Notes: generated from the sequence alone by a model not told the origin. 64,000 nt of DNA from Flavobacterium sp. KMS (GCF_000813005.1 NZ_JSYP01000020.1:1-64000), one strand, 5' to 3'. Positions 9,025 through 17,543 are shown, numbered from the stretch's first letter. Numbers and translations: made by a program.

Positions 9025-9045
9025 CTTTTGTAGATGTTACAAAAG
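9025..9045. promoter_or_regulatory. Palindrome upstream of glutamate dehydrogenase, possible operator
   Basis: CTTTTGTA and TACAAAAG arms of 8 bases surround a 5-base centre, 76 bases upstream of the chosen gdh start. It could be an operator or a leader hairpin. Nothing identifies a regulator. Confidence 0.35.
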
Positions 9046-9357
9046 AGCTCAAAATATTATTTTATAAATAACAGCAACTTCTGCAACAGGGAAGGATTTT
9101 CATCTGGCAGCATTGCATCATAATGTTCGTATTTATAGAATATAAGCTCATAATTTATTTTTATTTTACCATTAAGAAATTAAGCTCATTAAGTTTTAAA
9201 TATTTAATCTCGTACTTTTTTTAGCATATAATTTCAAAAAAAAAACAGATGACACAGATTCAAACGAATTTAATTTTTAGCTTAAAAAAACAAGAGCAAT
9301 ACTTAATGAAACTTAATTTCTTAATGGTTTAAAATTTTCTTTTTAAAAATCTTAAGT

Positions 9358-9393
9358 AAAAAGCCTTTTAAAAGTATTTAAAAAAGGCTTTTT
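9358..9393 (-). terminator. Rho-independent terminator
   Basis: The stem AAAAAGCCTTTT / AAAAGGCTTTTT (9358-9369, 9382-9393) with a 12-base loop ends in a T run. It lies about 200 bases past the stop of the 2OG-Fe(II) oxygenase gene. It could work in both directions. Confidence 0.7.
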
Positions 9394-9596
9394 CTTTACT
9401 AACTAACCAAACCATAGAATGCTTGTTCATACAATAAATCATACATATAACACATTATCGTGTTACAGTCATAAGGAATTGTATTTTGGCTTTTATTTCT
9501 CATTTCTTTTACAAATCTATAAATATATTTCTAATATTCTATAGAATTAGTAGAGTTATTTTTATAAAAATTTAAAACATACTGGTAAACAAGCAA

Positions 9597-10190
9597 TTAA
9601 TCACTCTTTAACCAGCCCGTAATACTCATTCTTGTGTTTTGGGTAACTAATACTTCATGAACTAATTCATCACTTTTAAAAAAGACAGTTTTCCCTTGAG
9701 TAGGACTAATTTTCTGATTGTTATTTAACTGATGAATAAGTAGTTCTCCTCCATCACTTTCTTTCCAATCAGCATTTAAATAACTAATCATTGAGTATTT
9801 CCTACTCGGATTATTCTTAAATTGATCTAAGTGTTTTAAATAAAAATCTCCCGTTTCATATAAAGAATAATGAAACTCATAACCAGTTATACCAGCATAG
9901 CAACTAATGTTTAAATAAGCTATAAAAGCTTCAATCTGAATAAAAAATTCATTTTCGAATGCATTATTATGCTTTTTATCAAGCCAGTAAATCGAATCAC
10001 TACGAATAGCTCCATCATAAGTTACTTTCTCCGAATTTCCTATTCCCGCATCCTGCAGTAAACTTTTAGCATTTAAATCAATAAGATTTTGTTTTAAATT
10101 ATTTGCTAATTCCGTACTCAAAAACTGTTCAGATATTCCTACTTTATTTTCAATATAAGTAGCAATCAAAGCCTCAAAGCTATTCTCCAT
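9597..10190 (-). CDS. 2OG-Fe(II) oxygenase, prolyl-hydroxylase-like
   Basis: 197 residues from the ATG at 10188-10190 (MENSFEALIATYIENK). An ATG at 10256 adds a cysteine- and proline-rich leader unlike the family, so the later start is preferred. The iron triad is visible as HLD (H120, D122) and the distal H178 in VHEV. R187 nine residues later is placed to bind 2-oxoglutarate, and GELLIH and FFKSDELVHEV are typical of the prolyl 4-hydroxylase alpha-subunit fold. It should hydroxylate a protein or small-molecule substrate with O2, 2-oxoglutarate and Fe(II). The substrate is unknown. It is cytoplasmic, with no signal peptide from this start. Confidence 0.85.
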   Translation of the reverse strand: MENSFEALIATYIENKVGISEQFLSTELANNLKQNLIDLNAKSLLQDAGIGNSEKVTYDGAIRSDSIYWLDKKHNNAFENEFFIQIEAFIAYLNISCYAGITGYEFHYSLYETGDFYLKHLDQFKNNPSRKYSMISYLNADWKESDGGELLIHQLNNNQKISPTQGKTVFFKSDELVHEVLVTQNTRMSITGWLKSD

Positions 10191-10310
10191 TTGTGTATTT
10201 GCTGGAATACAAATGCAACCAACGGGACAAGGTAGACTAATTAAAATATGCAGCACTATAATTGAAGATAAATATCAAAAGCTAAATCTTTTAAATATAA
10301 AACAGCACAA

Positions 10311-10340
10311 AAAAAGGGAGCGACAATTATCTCTCCCTTA
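10311..10340 (-). terminator. Rho-independent terminator of the VWA-MoxR genes
   Basis: On the minus strand the arms AAGGGAG and CTCCCTT are followed by a run of T residues. It starts about 10 bases past the stop of the MoxR-like gene. Confidence 0.75.
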
Positions 10341-10350
10341 TTTTAAATCT

Positions 10351-11814
10351 TTACAGTTTACTGATATAACTACCATACATGTCCTTGAATTCATATCCTT
10401 CGGAAAAACGATCTTTGCTTAATTTTTTATATTCTACCAAACCCCATAATATGAACTCTTTCATAAAATAACGATCTTCAACTGGCAATTCAGACTGATA
10501 TTTTTTAAGTAAAATATCCAATGGAGGAATCCCATCAAGAATTTTCTTGTATTCGGCATCCGAACAATCATCTAACAATTCAAAACCACTTTCTGTAAAA
10601 AACCATTCAATTGTATCGGTATATGGTGTTTTCTCATTTGGTTTTTCAAGTTTTTCAATCTTTGGGAAATATATAGGGAAAAACGTTCGAATAGCATCAC
10701 CTATTAAGCGTTGTGCAACAATTGCCGCTCCCTCCTGCTCTCCTTCATAAACCAATTCGACTTTTCCTGTAATAGCTGGAATAATCCCCATAAAGTCAGA
10801 TAAACGCAAAACTGTTTTATCAATGCCTGCACGCAAAGCACGACGCTCAGCAGTACTCAATAAGTTCTCATAAGCCGTAATACTCATTCTGGCACTCACA
10901 CCACTTTTATTATCTACAAACTCACTTTCGCGAGCTTCAAAACTTATTTGCTCCAATAAGTCCTTGGCCAAACTAGGAATATAAACCGATTCATTCTGGC
11001 TTGCATCTAATTTAGCTTCCTGTTCTGTAATCGTTCTGGCAATAGCAACGGTTTCTGGATAATGTGTCAGGATTTGTGAACCAATTCTATCTTTTAATGG
11101 CGTAACTATACTTCCTCGATTCGTGTAATCCTCAGGATTTGCAGTAAATACAAATTGCATATCTAGAGGCATTCTTAACTTAAATCCTCTTATCTGAATA
11201 TCTCCTTCTTGTAAAATATTAAACAAAGCTACTTGAATCCTAGCTTGCAAATCGGGTAATTCATTAATTACAAAAATACAACGATTGGCACGCGGAATCA
11301 TTCCGAAATGAATCACACGGTCATCGGCATAAGAAAGCTTTAAATTGGCAGCTTTTATTGGATCCACATCCCCTATTAAATCGGCAACGGTTACATCTGG
11401 CGTAGCAAGTTTTTCGAAGAAACGATTATTTCTATGCAGCCATTCTATGGGTGTTTCATCTCCTTTTTCGGCAATTATATCTTTTGCAAAGCGAGAAATT
11501 GGCTTGAATGGATCATCATTAATTTCTGACCCAGCCACAAATGGAATGTATTCATCTAATAATTCGACCATCTTACGAGCCAATCTTGTTTTGGCCTGAC
11601 CACGAAGTCCTAACAAATTAATATTATGGCGTGATAAAATAGCACGTTCTAACTCCGGAATAACAGTATTCTCAAAACCATGAACACCCTCAAAAACAGG
11701 TTTACCTGATTTTATCTTTTCACGAAGATTATTTCGCAATTCATCTTTAATGCTTTTACTTTTATATCCAGAGGCTTTTAATTGGCCTAATGTGTTTATA
11801 TTATTTATTTCCAT
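10351..11814 (-). CDS. MoxR / magnesium-chelatase-I-like AAA+ ATPase
   Basis: 487 residues. Walker A is GLRGQAKT (69-76), Walker B is IFVINE (180-185), and FVFTANPEDYTNRG acts as sensor 1 with the arginine-rich segment after it. The region after about residue 300 is helical. The architecture matches the Bacteroidota proteins annotated as magnesium chelatase or sigma-54-interacting, which are MoxR-type chaperone-like ATPases. No bacteriochlorophyll genes accompany it, so pigment synthesis is unlikely. It follows the VWA-domain gene on the same strand, and such MoxR/VWA pairs are known to remodel or insert cofactors into target proteins. Targets here are unknown. Confidence 0.88.
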   Translation of the reverse strand: MEINNINTLGQLKASGYKSKSIKDELRNNLREKIKSGKPVFEGVHGFENTVIPELERAILSRHNINLLGLRGQAKTRLARKMVELLDEYIPFVAGSEINDDPFKPISRFAKDIIAEKGDETPIEWLHRNNRFFEKLATPDVTVADLIGDVDPIKAANLKLSYADDRVIHFGMIPRANRCIFVINELPDLQARIQVALFNILQEGDIQIRGFKLRMPLDMQFVFTANPEDYTNRGSIVTPLKDRIGSQILTHYPETVAIARTITEQEAKLDASQNESVYIPSLAKDLLEQISFEARESEFVDNKSGVSARMSITAYENLLSTAERRALRAGIDKTVLRLSDFMGIIPAITGKVELVYEGEQEGAAIVAQRLIGDAIRTFFPIYFPKIEKLEKPNEKTPYTDTIEWFFTESGFELLDDCSDAEYKKILDGIPPLDILLKKYQSELPVEDRYFMKEFILWGLVEYKKLSKDRFSEGYEFKDMYGSYISKL

Positions 11815-11898
11815 TTTTATTGAAATATCAATTTGTTGTTTATTTTATATTTGAACTATTAAACGCAGCTGTGCATCTATGAAACTTTATCTAAAGTT

Positions 11899-11918
11899 AG
11901 ACGCACTGCTGTGCGTCT
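11899..11918. repeat. Short REP-like palindrome
   Basis: AGACGCAC and GTGCGTCT arms flank a 4-base centre in the 150-base gap between the VWA and MoxR genes. A degenerate relative (GCAGCTGTGCATC) lies just before it. Palindromes of this kind are scattered between genes in Flavobacteria. It could form a hairpin in the shared mRNA and adjust the ratio of the two proteins. Confidence 0.45.
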
Positions 11919-11965
11919 CTACGGCAAATCTTTGTCGCTTTATTGCACCGAACCTTTGAGACTCT

Positions 11966-13084
11966 TTACCGAACCCTCTTTTTTCTATTCGCTTCATAAT
12001 CTTCAAAAATCATTTCGCCAAGACCCTTTAATCCCGTATAGAATGCTTTTCCCTGATTAGCTTCGGTAAAATGGTTGACAAAACGTTGCAAATAAGGATC
12101 ACTTGCAATCATAAATGTAGTAATAGGAATATGCAACTTTCTAGCTTGTTGTGCCTGATTGTAACATTTGTCTACAATATATTCGTCTAAACCATTACTG
12201 TTCATATAATAAGATCCATCGCGCTCACGAACGCAACTTGGCTTACCATCAGTAATCATAAAAATTTGTTTGTTTGTATTTCTTTTTCGGCGTAATAAAT
12301 CCATCGCCAGTTGCAAACCAGCAACTGTATTGGTATGATATGGTCCAACTTTTAAGTACGGTAAATCCTTGATAGCAATTGTCCAGGCATCGTTTCCGAA
12401 AACCAGAATATCAAGTGTATCTTTAGGATAACGAGTAGTAATTAATTCGGCGAGTGCCATGGCAACTTTTTTGGCTGGAGTAATACGATCTTCGCCATAC
12501 AAAATCATACTATGACTAATATCAATCATTAAGACTGTACTCATTTGCGATTTGTATTGTGTTTCCTCCACAACCAAATCGTTTTCAGTAAGCATAAAAC
12601 TCTCCACTCCATTATTGATTTGAGCATTACGCAAACTTTCTGTGAGTGAAATTCGTTCTAACCCATCGCCAAAATGAAACTCACGGAATTCCCCCGTATG
12701 TTCATCTCCATTTCCGGCATATTTAGTTTTGTGGTTTCCGTTTCCAGAACGTTTTAAATTTCCGAATATCTGATCAAGTGCTTGTTGCCTTATCGCACGC
12801 TCAGTTTTGGCAGTAATTCCAATTCCTGAAGAACCATCTTCTTTTATTTCGTCTTTTATATAACCTTTCTTTTTTAGATCTTCTATAAAATCGTCGATGG
12901 TATAATTCTCATCTGTAAGTTTGTATTCTTTATCCAACTCACGAAGCCAATCTATAGCTTCATCAAAATCACCCGAAGTATGGGTAATTAGCTCTTTGAA
13001 AATACCAAAAAGTTTTTCAAACGGAGACTGATTTGGCGCTTCATACGTTTTAAAATAAAACCCTTTTTTATGTTCCTCTTTCAT
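11966..13084 (-). CDS. VWA-domain protein, partner of the MoxR-like ATPase
   Basis: 372 residues. The N-terminal 170 residues are helical and charged. The von Willebrand factor A domain runs from about 180 to the end with the metal-ion site motif DISHS (D188, S190, S192), a threonine in HTNTVAG and an aspartate in MITDGKPS, so the MIDAS set looks complete. There is no signal peptide and no membrane span, so it is likely cytoplasmic. It sits upstream of the MoxR-like gene on the same strand, separated by 150 bases with a palindrome. Together they should form a MoxR-VWA chaperone-like complex. Confidence 0.87.
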   Translation of the reverse strand: MKEEHKKGFYFKTYEAPNQSPFEKLFGIFKELITHTSGDFDEAIDWLRELDKEYKLTDENYTIDDFIEDLKKKGYIKDEIKEDGSSGIGITAKTERAIRQQALDQIFGNLKRSGNGNHKTKYAGNGDEHTGEFREFHFGDGLERISLTESLRNAQINNGVESFMLTENDLVVEETQYKSQMSTVLMIDISHSMILYGEDRITPAKKVAMALAELITTRYPKDTLDILVFGNDAWTIAIKDLPYLKVGPYHTNTVAGLQLAMDLLRRKRNTNKQIFMITDGKPSCVRERDGSYYMNSNGLDEYIVDKCYNQAQQARKLHIPITTFMIASDPYLQRFVNHFTEANQGKAFYTGLKGLGEMIFEDYEANRKKRVR

Positions 13085-13085
13085 A

Positions 13086-13111
13086 ATTCTAAAATTACAT
13101 CATTTTAGAAT
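13086..13111 (-). promoter_or_regulatory. Perfect hairpin abutting the VWA start codon
   Basis: ATTCTAAAAT and ATTTTAGAAT (10-base arms, 6-base loop) end one base before the ATG of the VWA gene. In RNA it would hide the ribosome landing site. It may be an operator or a translation-control hairpin. Confidence 0.4.
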
Positions 13112-13162
13112 GTAGCTAAAACAAACAGATATTAATTTTTAGTTAAAAGATTTAATCAAAAA

Positions 13163-13181
13163 TTAACTGATAATCAGTTAA
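13163..13181 (-). terminator. Palindrome with T run, candidate terminator of the ychJ-like gene
   Basis: The 19-base palindrome TTAACTGAT-A-ATCAGTTAA starts 10 bases past the stop of the YchJ-like gene. On the minus strand it is followed by TTTTTG. It could also be an operator for the VWA-MoxR genes. Confidence 0.5.
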
Positions 13182-13191
13182 AAACTACTAA

Positions 13192-13572
13192 TTATTCAAA
13201 TTTTCCTTCAAGATAATACCAAACCCCATTTTCTAGTTTAAAAGTAGAAAACTCATAATGTATTTGAGGTTGTTTCTTTTCATCCAAGAAGTAAGCCTTA
13301 AATGCAACTGTAGTTTCTGTAAAACTTATAATTTCCAATTGCTGCCATTCATTGGCTATAGCCCAATTCAAGATATCCTCTTTCGAATAATATTTCCTTT
13401 CGGAAGAATGGGTCGTAGCCAATAAATAATCGGCATCTTTAATAACATAAGCCGAAAAACGAGAACGCATTAAAGCTAATGCAGTTGGCGCATTTTGATT
13501 ATTCTTGAGATATAAACCACAACAATTATCAAAATATAAACGTGTATCGCAATAACATTTGGAATTTTCCAT
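13192..13572 (-). CDS. ychJ: YchJ-family protein (UPF0225)
   Basis: 126 residues. The N-terminal SEC-C-like metal-binding segment reads CYCDTRLYFDNCCGLYL, and the core has the family's PTALALMRSRFSAYV..DADYLLATTH. These are diagnostic of the YchJ family. Length is a little below the E. coli member, which carries a second C-terminal SEC-C segment missing here. Molecular function is not established. It is probably cytoplasmic and zinc-binding. It lies 18 bases after a small acidic protein gene on the same strand and looks part of the same transcript. Confidence 0.85.
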   Translation of the reverse strand: MENSKCYCDTRLYFDNCCGLYLKNNQNAPTALALMRSRFSAYVIKDADYLLATTHSSERKYYSKEDILNWAIANEWQQLEIISFTETTVAFKAYFLDEKKQPQIHYEFSTFKLENGVWYYLEGKFE

Positions 13573-13590
13573 AAAGACAAAAATCTAAAA

Positions 13591-13812
13591 TTATTCGGCA
13601 GTATTTATCTTTTGATGTAACTGGTTTAATAAAACCTGATATTTACTAATCTCGATTAAATCTTCATCCTCTTCCGAAAAATCGAGCAAATCATCCAAAA
13701 TATCACTTACTTCTGCCAATTTATTGTTCGCAGATTTATTTTGTTTAGCAGCAATTAAATCTATTATTTCCTGAACACTTTCTTTTAAACCACTGAATTT
13801 ATCGTTTTCCAT
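13591..13812 (-). CDS. Small acidic hypothetical protein
   Basis: 73 residues, helix-rich and acidic in the middle (DILDDLLDFSEEDEDLIEISKYQ). No domain recognised. It lies 5 bases after the 50-residue gene and 18 before the ychJ-like gene, all on the same strand, so the four genes from 14521 down look like one transcript. Function unknown; cytoplasmic from composition. Confidence 0.7.
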   Translation of the reverse strand: MENDKFSGLKESVQEIIDLIAAKQNKSANNKLAEVSDILDDLLDFSEEDEDLIEISKYQVLLNQLHQKINTAE

Positions 13813-13817
13813 ATATT

Positions 13818-13970
13818 TTATTTATCAGATGAAGATTTATCCTCATTAAACTTCTTTACAATTTGTTTTAATTTCTCCTTACGCGCAATTTCAGCTTGTT
13901 TTACTTTGTCTTGTGCCTTGTGCAACTTATCGTTGTGTTTCTTAATATTTCTTTCGTTATTCCTTCCCAT
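13818..13970 (-). CDS. Very small basic hypothetical protein (50 residues)
   Basis: The ATG at 13968-13970 overlaps the stop of the upstream gene by one base (TAATG). The product is 50 residues, starts MGRNNERNIKKHNDKL, is highly charged and predicted to be one long helix rich in Lys. The translational coupling and the tight packing with neighbours argue that it is real despite its size. No family recognised. Confidence 0.6.
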   Translation of the reverse strand: MGRNNERNIKKHNDKLHKAQDKVKQAEIARKEKLKQIVKKFNEDKSSSDK

Positions 13971-14521
13971 TATTCTATTTCTCTTTTAATTTCTTCTAAA
14001 GTTTTCTCTGTAAAAATAAGTTCATTTATAATTGCTTTACGCAAAATATCGATATCTTCATAATCAAAATATTTTGCCCATGAAGTTAGTTGTTGCAAGT
14101 TTCTAATTTGTTTAATCCTTTTTGTTGTTTCAAAACTGGTTCTAAGTATAGCTTTATTATCATATTCTGGATTATTCTTGTGTTGATAATTAACCGTGTT
14201 TCTAGAATAATCAGCTTCAATATAATATATTTTATCAATGGCATTATCAGGATAAAAAGAACTCCAAGCCGCAAAACCCAGTTTAAATTTAGATTCTGTT
14301 TCAGGTTCCATAGCAACCAAACGCCATTTGCTATTAGCCAATCTTCCCCAATGGTTAGAGAAACGATACATTCCTAAATCGGAATAATAATACCTACTTC
14401 CTGCTTTACTTTCAAATTGAATTTTCAAACCTTCAACTTCTTTCGAAGTTACTTCCTGAAAAACACAAAATGTATTTTTGAACGAATTAGGATTTGGTCT
14501 AAAGTTTTTTTGCATGTGCAA
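13970..14521 (-). CDS. Hypothetical protein
   Basis: 183 residues. A second ATG two codons later (MQKNFRPNPN) may be the true start. Features seen: an aromatic-rich first half (SRYYYSDLG, YRFSNHWGRLANSKWRLV, FAAWSSFYPD) and a helical, charged end (ITEKTLEEIKREIE-like). I recognise the type from Flavobacteriaceae genomes but no characterised family. First gene of a four-gene group (14521 down to 13192) on the minus strand, divergent from the gene at 14604. Confidence 0.7.
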   Translation of the reverse strand: MHMQKNFRPNPNSFKNTFCVFQEVTSKEVEGLKIQFESKAGSRYYYSDLGMYRFSNHWGRLANSKWRLVAMEPETESKFKLGFAAWSSFYPDNAIDKIYYIEADYSRNTVNYQHKNNPEYDNKAILRTSFETTKRIKQIRNLQQLTSWAKYFDYEDIDILRKAIINELIFTEKTLEEIKREIE

Positions 14522-14568
14522 ATATACTTAGATTGTCACGAACTCCCTAAACCAAACAATATATTGAT

Positions 14569-14576
14569 TAACTTTG
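14569..14576 (+). promoter_or_regulatory. Promoter -7 box upstream of the 83-residue gene
   Basis: TAACTTTG matches the Bacteroidota TAnnTTTG consensus, 27 bases before the preferred start at 14604. No convincing -33 TTTG is visible. Confidence 0.55.
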
Positions 14577-14603
14577 CAGCTTCAATTTTTAAATAAAAAT
14601 ATC

Positions 14604-14855
14604 ATGACAAAGGCTTCTCAAGAAAAAATGTTACAAAAAGGGGTTTATACTGGGATAATGGAGAAGGATGAAAACAACAACTATTTTTGTGGTGAATACC
14701 TTTTAGATTACAAGATAGCACATGCTAATCACGTAGTTGGAGATTGGATTACAATAAAATCTATAATCGAAAACCCAAGTGATATTAGCTATAACAAGTA
14801 TCCTAAAAAATCAAAAAACTTTGACAAGGCAAATAATAAGCCTGAACAAAAATAA
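14604..14855 (+). CDS. Small hypothetical protein
   Basis: 83 residues from the ATG at 14604 (MTKASQEKMLQKGVYTG). An ATG at 14574 lies inside the promoter box, so the later start is preferred. The body has GIMEKDENNNYFCGEYLLDYKIAH-type beta-rich sequence, then a lysine-rich tail. No domain recognised. It has its own promoter and is divergent from the gene at 14521. Confidence 0.65.
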   Translation: MTKASQEKMLQKGVYTGIMEKDENNNYFCGEYLLDYKIAHANHVVGDWITIKSIIENPSDISYNKYPKKSKNFDKANNKPEQK

Positions 14856-14990
14856 AACAATCATTTTTTAATCTTTTGCTTTTTCAGTACATAGTATTAA
14901 GAATCAGCAAACTTATTCTATTTAAAAATCAAGCTTTTACATATTTTTTGAATATTTTTTACTACGAAAGTAAAAAGTTAAAAAAAAGTG

Positions 14991-14998
14991 TACCTTTG
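14991..14998 (+). promoter_or_regulatory. Promoter -7 box of the J-domain/KTSC gene
   Basis: TACCTTTG matches TAnnTTTG exactly, 71 bases before the start codon at 15069. The implied leader is about 60 bases. Confidence 0.6.
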
Positions 14999-15068
14999 CA
15001 AAAAATTTGTCTTTTTTGAATTAAACAAATATTAATTTCAATCTAATAGACAAGTAGTTATCTTATTT

Positions 15069-15509
15069 ATGAAAAAAATAGTTGAATACCGCAAGTTACT
15101 AAACGTAGACAAAACTGCAGAATTAAAAGATTTAAAAACCATTTACCGTAATGCTATGAAAGAATGTCATCCTGACAAATTTCAAGGTAACGACGCTGGT
15201 TTGAAAGAAGCAGAAGAAAAAAGTAAATTAGTTATTGAAGCTTACCACTTTTTGGTAAGTATCAATCCTGAGACAATTAAACTAAACTTGCCAGAATATA
15301 CAGAAACAATCGCTACTTCATCTATTACAGATTACAAATTTGTAGAAGGTAGATTAATTATTGATTTCTCAAATGGTAGCGTTTACGAATACATCAGCGT
15401 ACCAAAAGCTACTTATGTAAAAATGGTAAATGCAGATTCTCCTGGAAGATTTGCAAAAAGACATATTCTTAACTCTTTTACTTGGAGAAAGAAAACAAAT
15501 CAAGACTAA
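15069..15509 (+). CDS. J-domain protein with C-terminal KTSC domain
   Basis: 146 residues. The first 65 residues form a DnaJ-like J domain with the HPD tripeptide (H34-P-D36) needed to stimulate Hsp70 (DnaK). Residues about 85-140 match a KTSC domain: SSITDYKFVEGRLIIDFSNGSVYEY, then the SPGRFAKRHI segment. KTSC domains usually stand alone or follow lysyl-tRNA synthetase-like contexts and have no well-established role. No zinc finger or substrate-binding domain of full DnaJ is present. It probably recruits DnaK to a specific client. It has its own promoter and terminator. Confidence 0.87.
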   Translation: MKKIVEYRKLLNVDKTAELKDLKTIYRNAMKECHPDKFQGNDAGLKEAEEKSKLVIEAYHFLVSINPETIKLNLPEYTETIATSSITDYKFVEGRLIIDFSNGSVYEYISVPKATYVKMVNADSPGRFAKRHILNSFTWRKKTNQD

Positions 15510-15524
15510 AATTATAGTCTCTGT

Positions 15525-15560
15525 AAAAAAGCATCCACCATTGGCGGATGCTTTTTTTTT
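15525..15560 (+). terminator. Rho-independent terminator
   Basis: GCATCC and GGATGC arms, with a paired CCA/TGG extension inside, are flanked by A and T runs 15 bases after the J-domain gene's stop. Confidence 0.85.
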
Positions 15561-15726
15561 GCTGCAAAAACACCTAAAATATTATTTTTTATTTTAAAAT
15601 TAAATCAAAAGAGTCACACATCCTTACAAAAAACACCCTAAACCAACTGACTACAAGGTTTTTATCTTACAAAAAACTATAACAAAATTTTAGGTTACAA
15701 AATTATTTATCTTTTATAATTTTAAA

Positions 15727-15734
15727 TACTTTTG
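15727..15734 (+). promoter_or_regulatory. Promoter -7 box of the TlpA-like gene
   Basis: TACTTTTG fits TAnnTTTG, 28 bases upstream of the ATG at 15762. Confidence 0.55.
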
Positions 15735-15761
15735 TTCCACAAATCAATTAACTAATTAATA

Positions 15762-16928
15762 ATGAAAAAAATATTTTTTTTACTTACTGCTTCTATAGCA
15801 ATAATTTCATGCAACAAAGTTAAAGACGGTGAATACCTTATTACTGGAACTGCAACAGGAATTGAAAACGGGAAAACTATAATCCTACAAACTCAAGATC
15901 AAACTACAGGAGCTCTTATTGCTCTAGACACTGCAAAAGTTGAAAATGGAAAATTTGAAATTAAAGGTAAAGTTACTGAACCTGCATTTCATACATTACA
16001 ATTACAAGGAGCTCAAGGACCAATTCCTTTTATCCTAGAAACAGGAGAAATTAAAGTTGTTGTGGATAAAGATAGTATCCATAAATCTAAAATTTCTGGA
16101 ACATACAACAATGATGAGTATGTGAAATTTAATGATGAACTTATGAAAGTTCAGAAGAAATTAGTTGATTTCCAGAAAAAAAACACACAAACTATGAATA
16201 CTGCTCAACAAGCTAAAGATACAGCAGTAATCAATGGTTTAATGAAAGAATTCATGAAAATCCAAGGTGATGTTCAAACTGAGACTAAAGCAAAATATAC
16301 TACATATGCTGAATCTCACCCAAAATCTTTCATCAGCGCTTTAATTATCAAAGGAATGTTGAATGATCCATCTACTGATGTAAAAAAAGCAGAAGCTCTT
16401 TATACTAGTTTAGATGAATCAGTAAAAAACACTAAACCTGGTAAAGAAGTAAAAGAAAAAATCGGTCAAATGAAAATGCCTGCTGTTGGTGCTACTGCTC
16501 CTCCAGTTGGTAGCGCAAACTGAAGGTCAGATTTTTCTGCTCCTAATCCAGAAGGAAAAATGGTATCGCTTAAAGAAAGTTTAGGCAAAGTAACTATCGT
16601 TGATTTCTGGGCTTCATGGTGCGGACCTTGTAGAAAAGAGAATCCAAATGTTGTAGCTATCTATAAAGAGTTACATTCAAAAGGTCTTAACATAGTTGGT
16701 GTTTCTTTAGACAAAGAAGCTAAAGCTTGGAAAGAAGCTATTGCAAAAGATAACTTAACCTGGACACAAGTTTCTAACTTGAAATTTTGGGAAGAGCCAA
16801 TCGCAGCTCAATACGGTGTTCAATCAATTCCTGCAACATTTATACTAGATGCAACAGGAAAAGTAGTTGCACAAGATTTAAGAGGCGATGAACTTAGAGC
16901 AAAAATATTAGAGCTTTTAGCCAAATAA
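15762..16928 (+). pseudogene. TlpA/ResA-like thiol-disulfide lipoprotein split by an in-frame TGA
   Basis: One reading frame of 389 codons encodes a typical Bacteroidota DUF4369-thioredoxin lipoprotein. Codon 254 (16521-16523) is TGA. Upstream part (253 residues): lipoprotein signal with the lipobox cysteine at IISCNK, then the DUF4369 beta domain (about 20-110) and a helical linker. Downstream part: the thioredoxin domain with VDFWASWCGPC (CGPC) and the cis-proline region SIPATFILD. The sequence before and after the TGA stays in the same frame, and the interrupted segment SDFSAPNPEGKMVSLKES is the normal domain junction. An ATG at 16560 behind AGAAGGAA could restart translation but would give a thioredoxin domain with no export signal. 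Either the gene is a recent pseudogene, the TGA is read through, or it is a sequencing error. Cellular role of intact relatives: periplasmic thiol-disulfide exchange. Confidence 0.75.
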
Positions 16929-16949
16929 CATCAATTTTAGAATAAAACA

Positions 16950-16977
16950 AAAAAATCTCCCTAGTGGAGATTTTTTT
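16950..16977 (+). terminator. Rho-independent terminator
   Basis: AATCTCC and GGAGATT arms with A and T runs lie 22 bases past the stop of the thioredoxin frame. Its retention fits recent loss of the gene or none at all. Confidence 0.85.
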
Positions 16978-17423
16978 GTTTTTATACATTACCGATTTAT
17001 CATCACTAATTCATAACTTAAAATTAAAACAAACGAATAAACATTCGAAACAATATAAATCAACCTTCATAACATTCTAACACCAAACACATCAATAAAG
17101 TCGCCATATTAGATTCTAAGCCTATCTACAATAAAACAACGCCTTTCCAGTCCACATAACTCTTATACGGAACATTTCCATAATCATTTTGGTTTTCCGC
17201 TTTAAAACTCATAAAAAACACATCTAGAAAGACTCCATGAATCAATATTAGATCTACAGAGTACTAGTCGTCGTAAATTAATCCCTTCTAATCTGTTTTT
17301 ATAAATATCAAAACTGTTTTTAAACAAAAAACCCTGCAAATCTTTAGATTTGCAGGGTTTTAACATTTTCAGGATTAAAAAAAAGCTTGACTAAGTTGCC
17401 TTTTCACTTCTTTTCCCTTTTCG
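16978..17423. other. Intergenic region
   Basis: Apart from the tRNA terminator at 17328-17361 I see no gene or structured element in this gap. It is AT-rich throughout. Confidence 0.65.
17328..17361 (-). terminator. Terminator of tRNA-Tyr
   Basis: A perfect 16-base stem (core CCCTGCAAATCT) with a 2-base centre is followed on the minus strand by a T run. It lies about 60 bases past the tRNA 3' end. Confidence 0.8.
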
Positions 17424-17504
17424 TGGGGAGAGCAGGATTCGAACCTGCGAAGTTTACACAGCAGATTTACAGTCTGCCCTCGTTGGCCGCTTGAGTATCT
17501 CCCC
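17424..17504 (-). tRNA. tRNA-Tyr (anticodon GTA)
   Basis: The acceptor arms GGGGAGA and TCTCCCC pair, the anticodon stem-loop carries CTGTAAA with GTA, and the T arm is GCAGGTTCGAATCCTGC. A long variable arm makes it class II, as expected for bacterial tRNA-Tyr. No CCA is encoded. A good promoter (17544-17574) and terminator (17328-17361) flank it. Confidence 0.95.
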
Positions 17505-17543
17505 GAAGCTTGTATTAATACGCTTTGTTGTTCTAAGCGGTTG

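Larger units (their letters stand above)
9016..9596. other. Intergenic region
   Basis: It contains a palindrome close to the gdh start (9025-9045) and a strong terminator (9358-9393) for the oxygenase gene to the right. The rest is AT-rich and featureless to my reading. Confidence 0.7.

Noticed and set aside
10190..10256. Long start for the 2OG-Fe(II) oxygenase (MLHILISLPCPVGC..)
   Set aside because: It could look like a lipoprotein signal, but it lacks a positively charged start and the family begins at the later ATG.
16521..16523. TGA as a selenocysteine codon
   Set aside because: The TGA lies in the linker between domains, not at the CGPC active site, and I see no convincing insertion hairpin just downstream.
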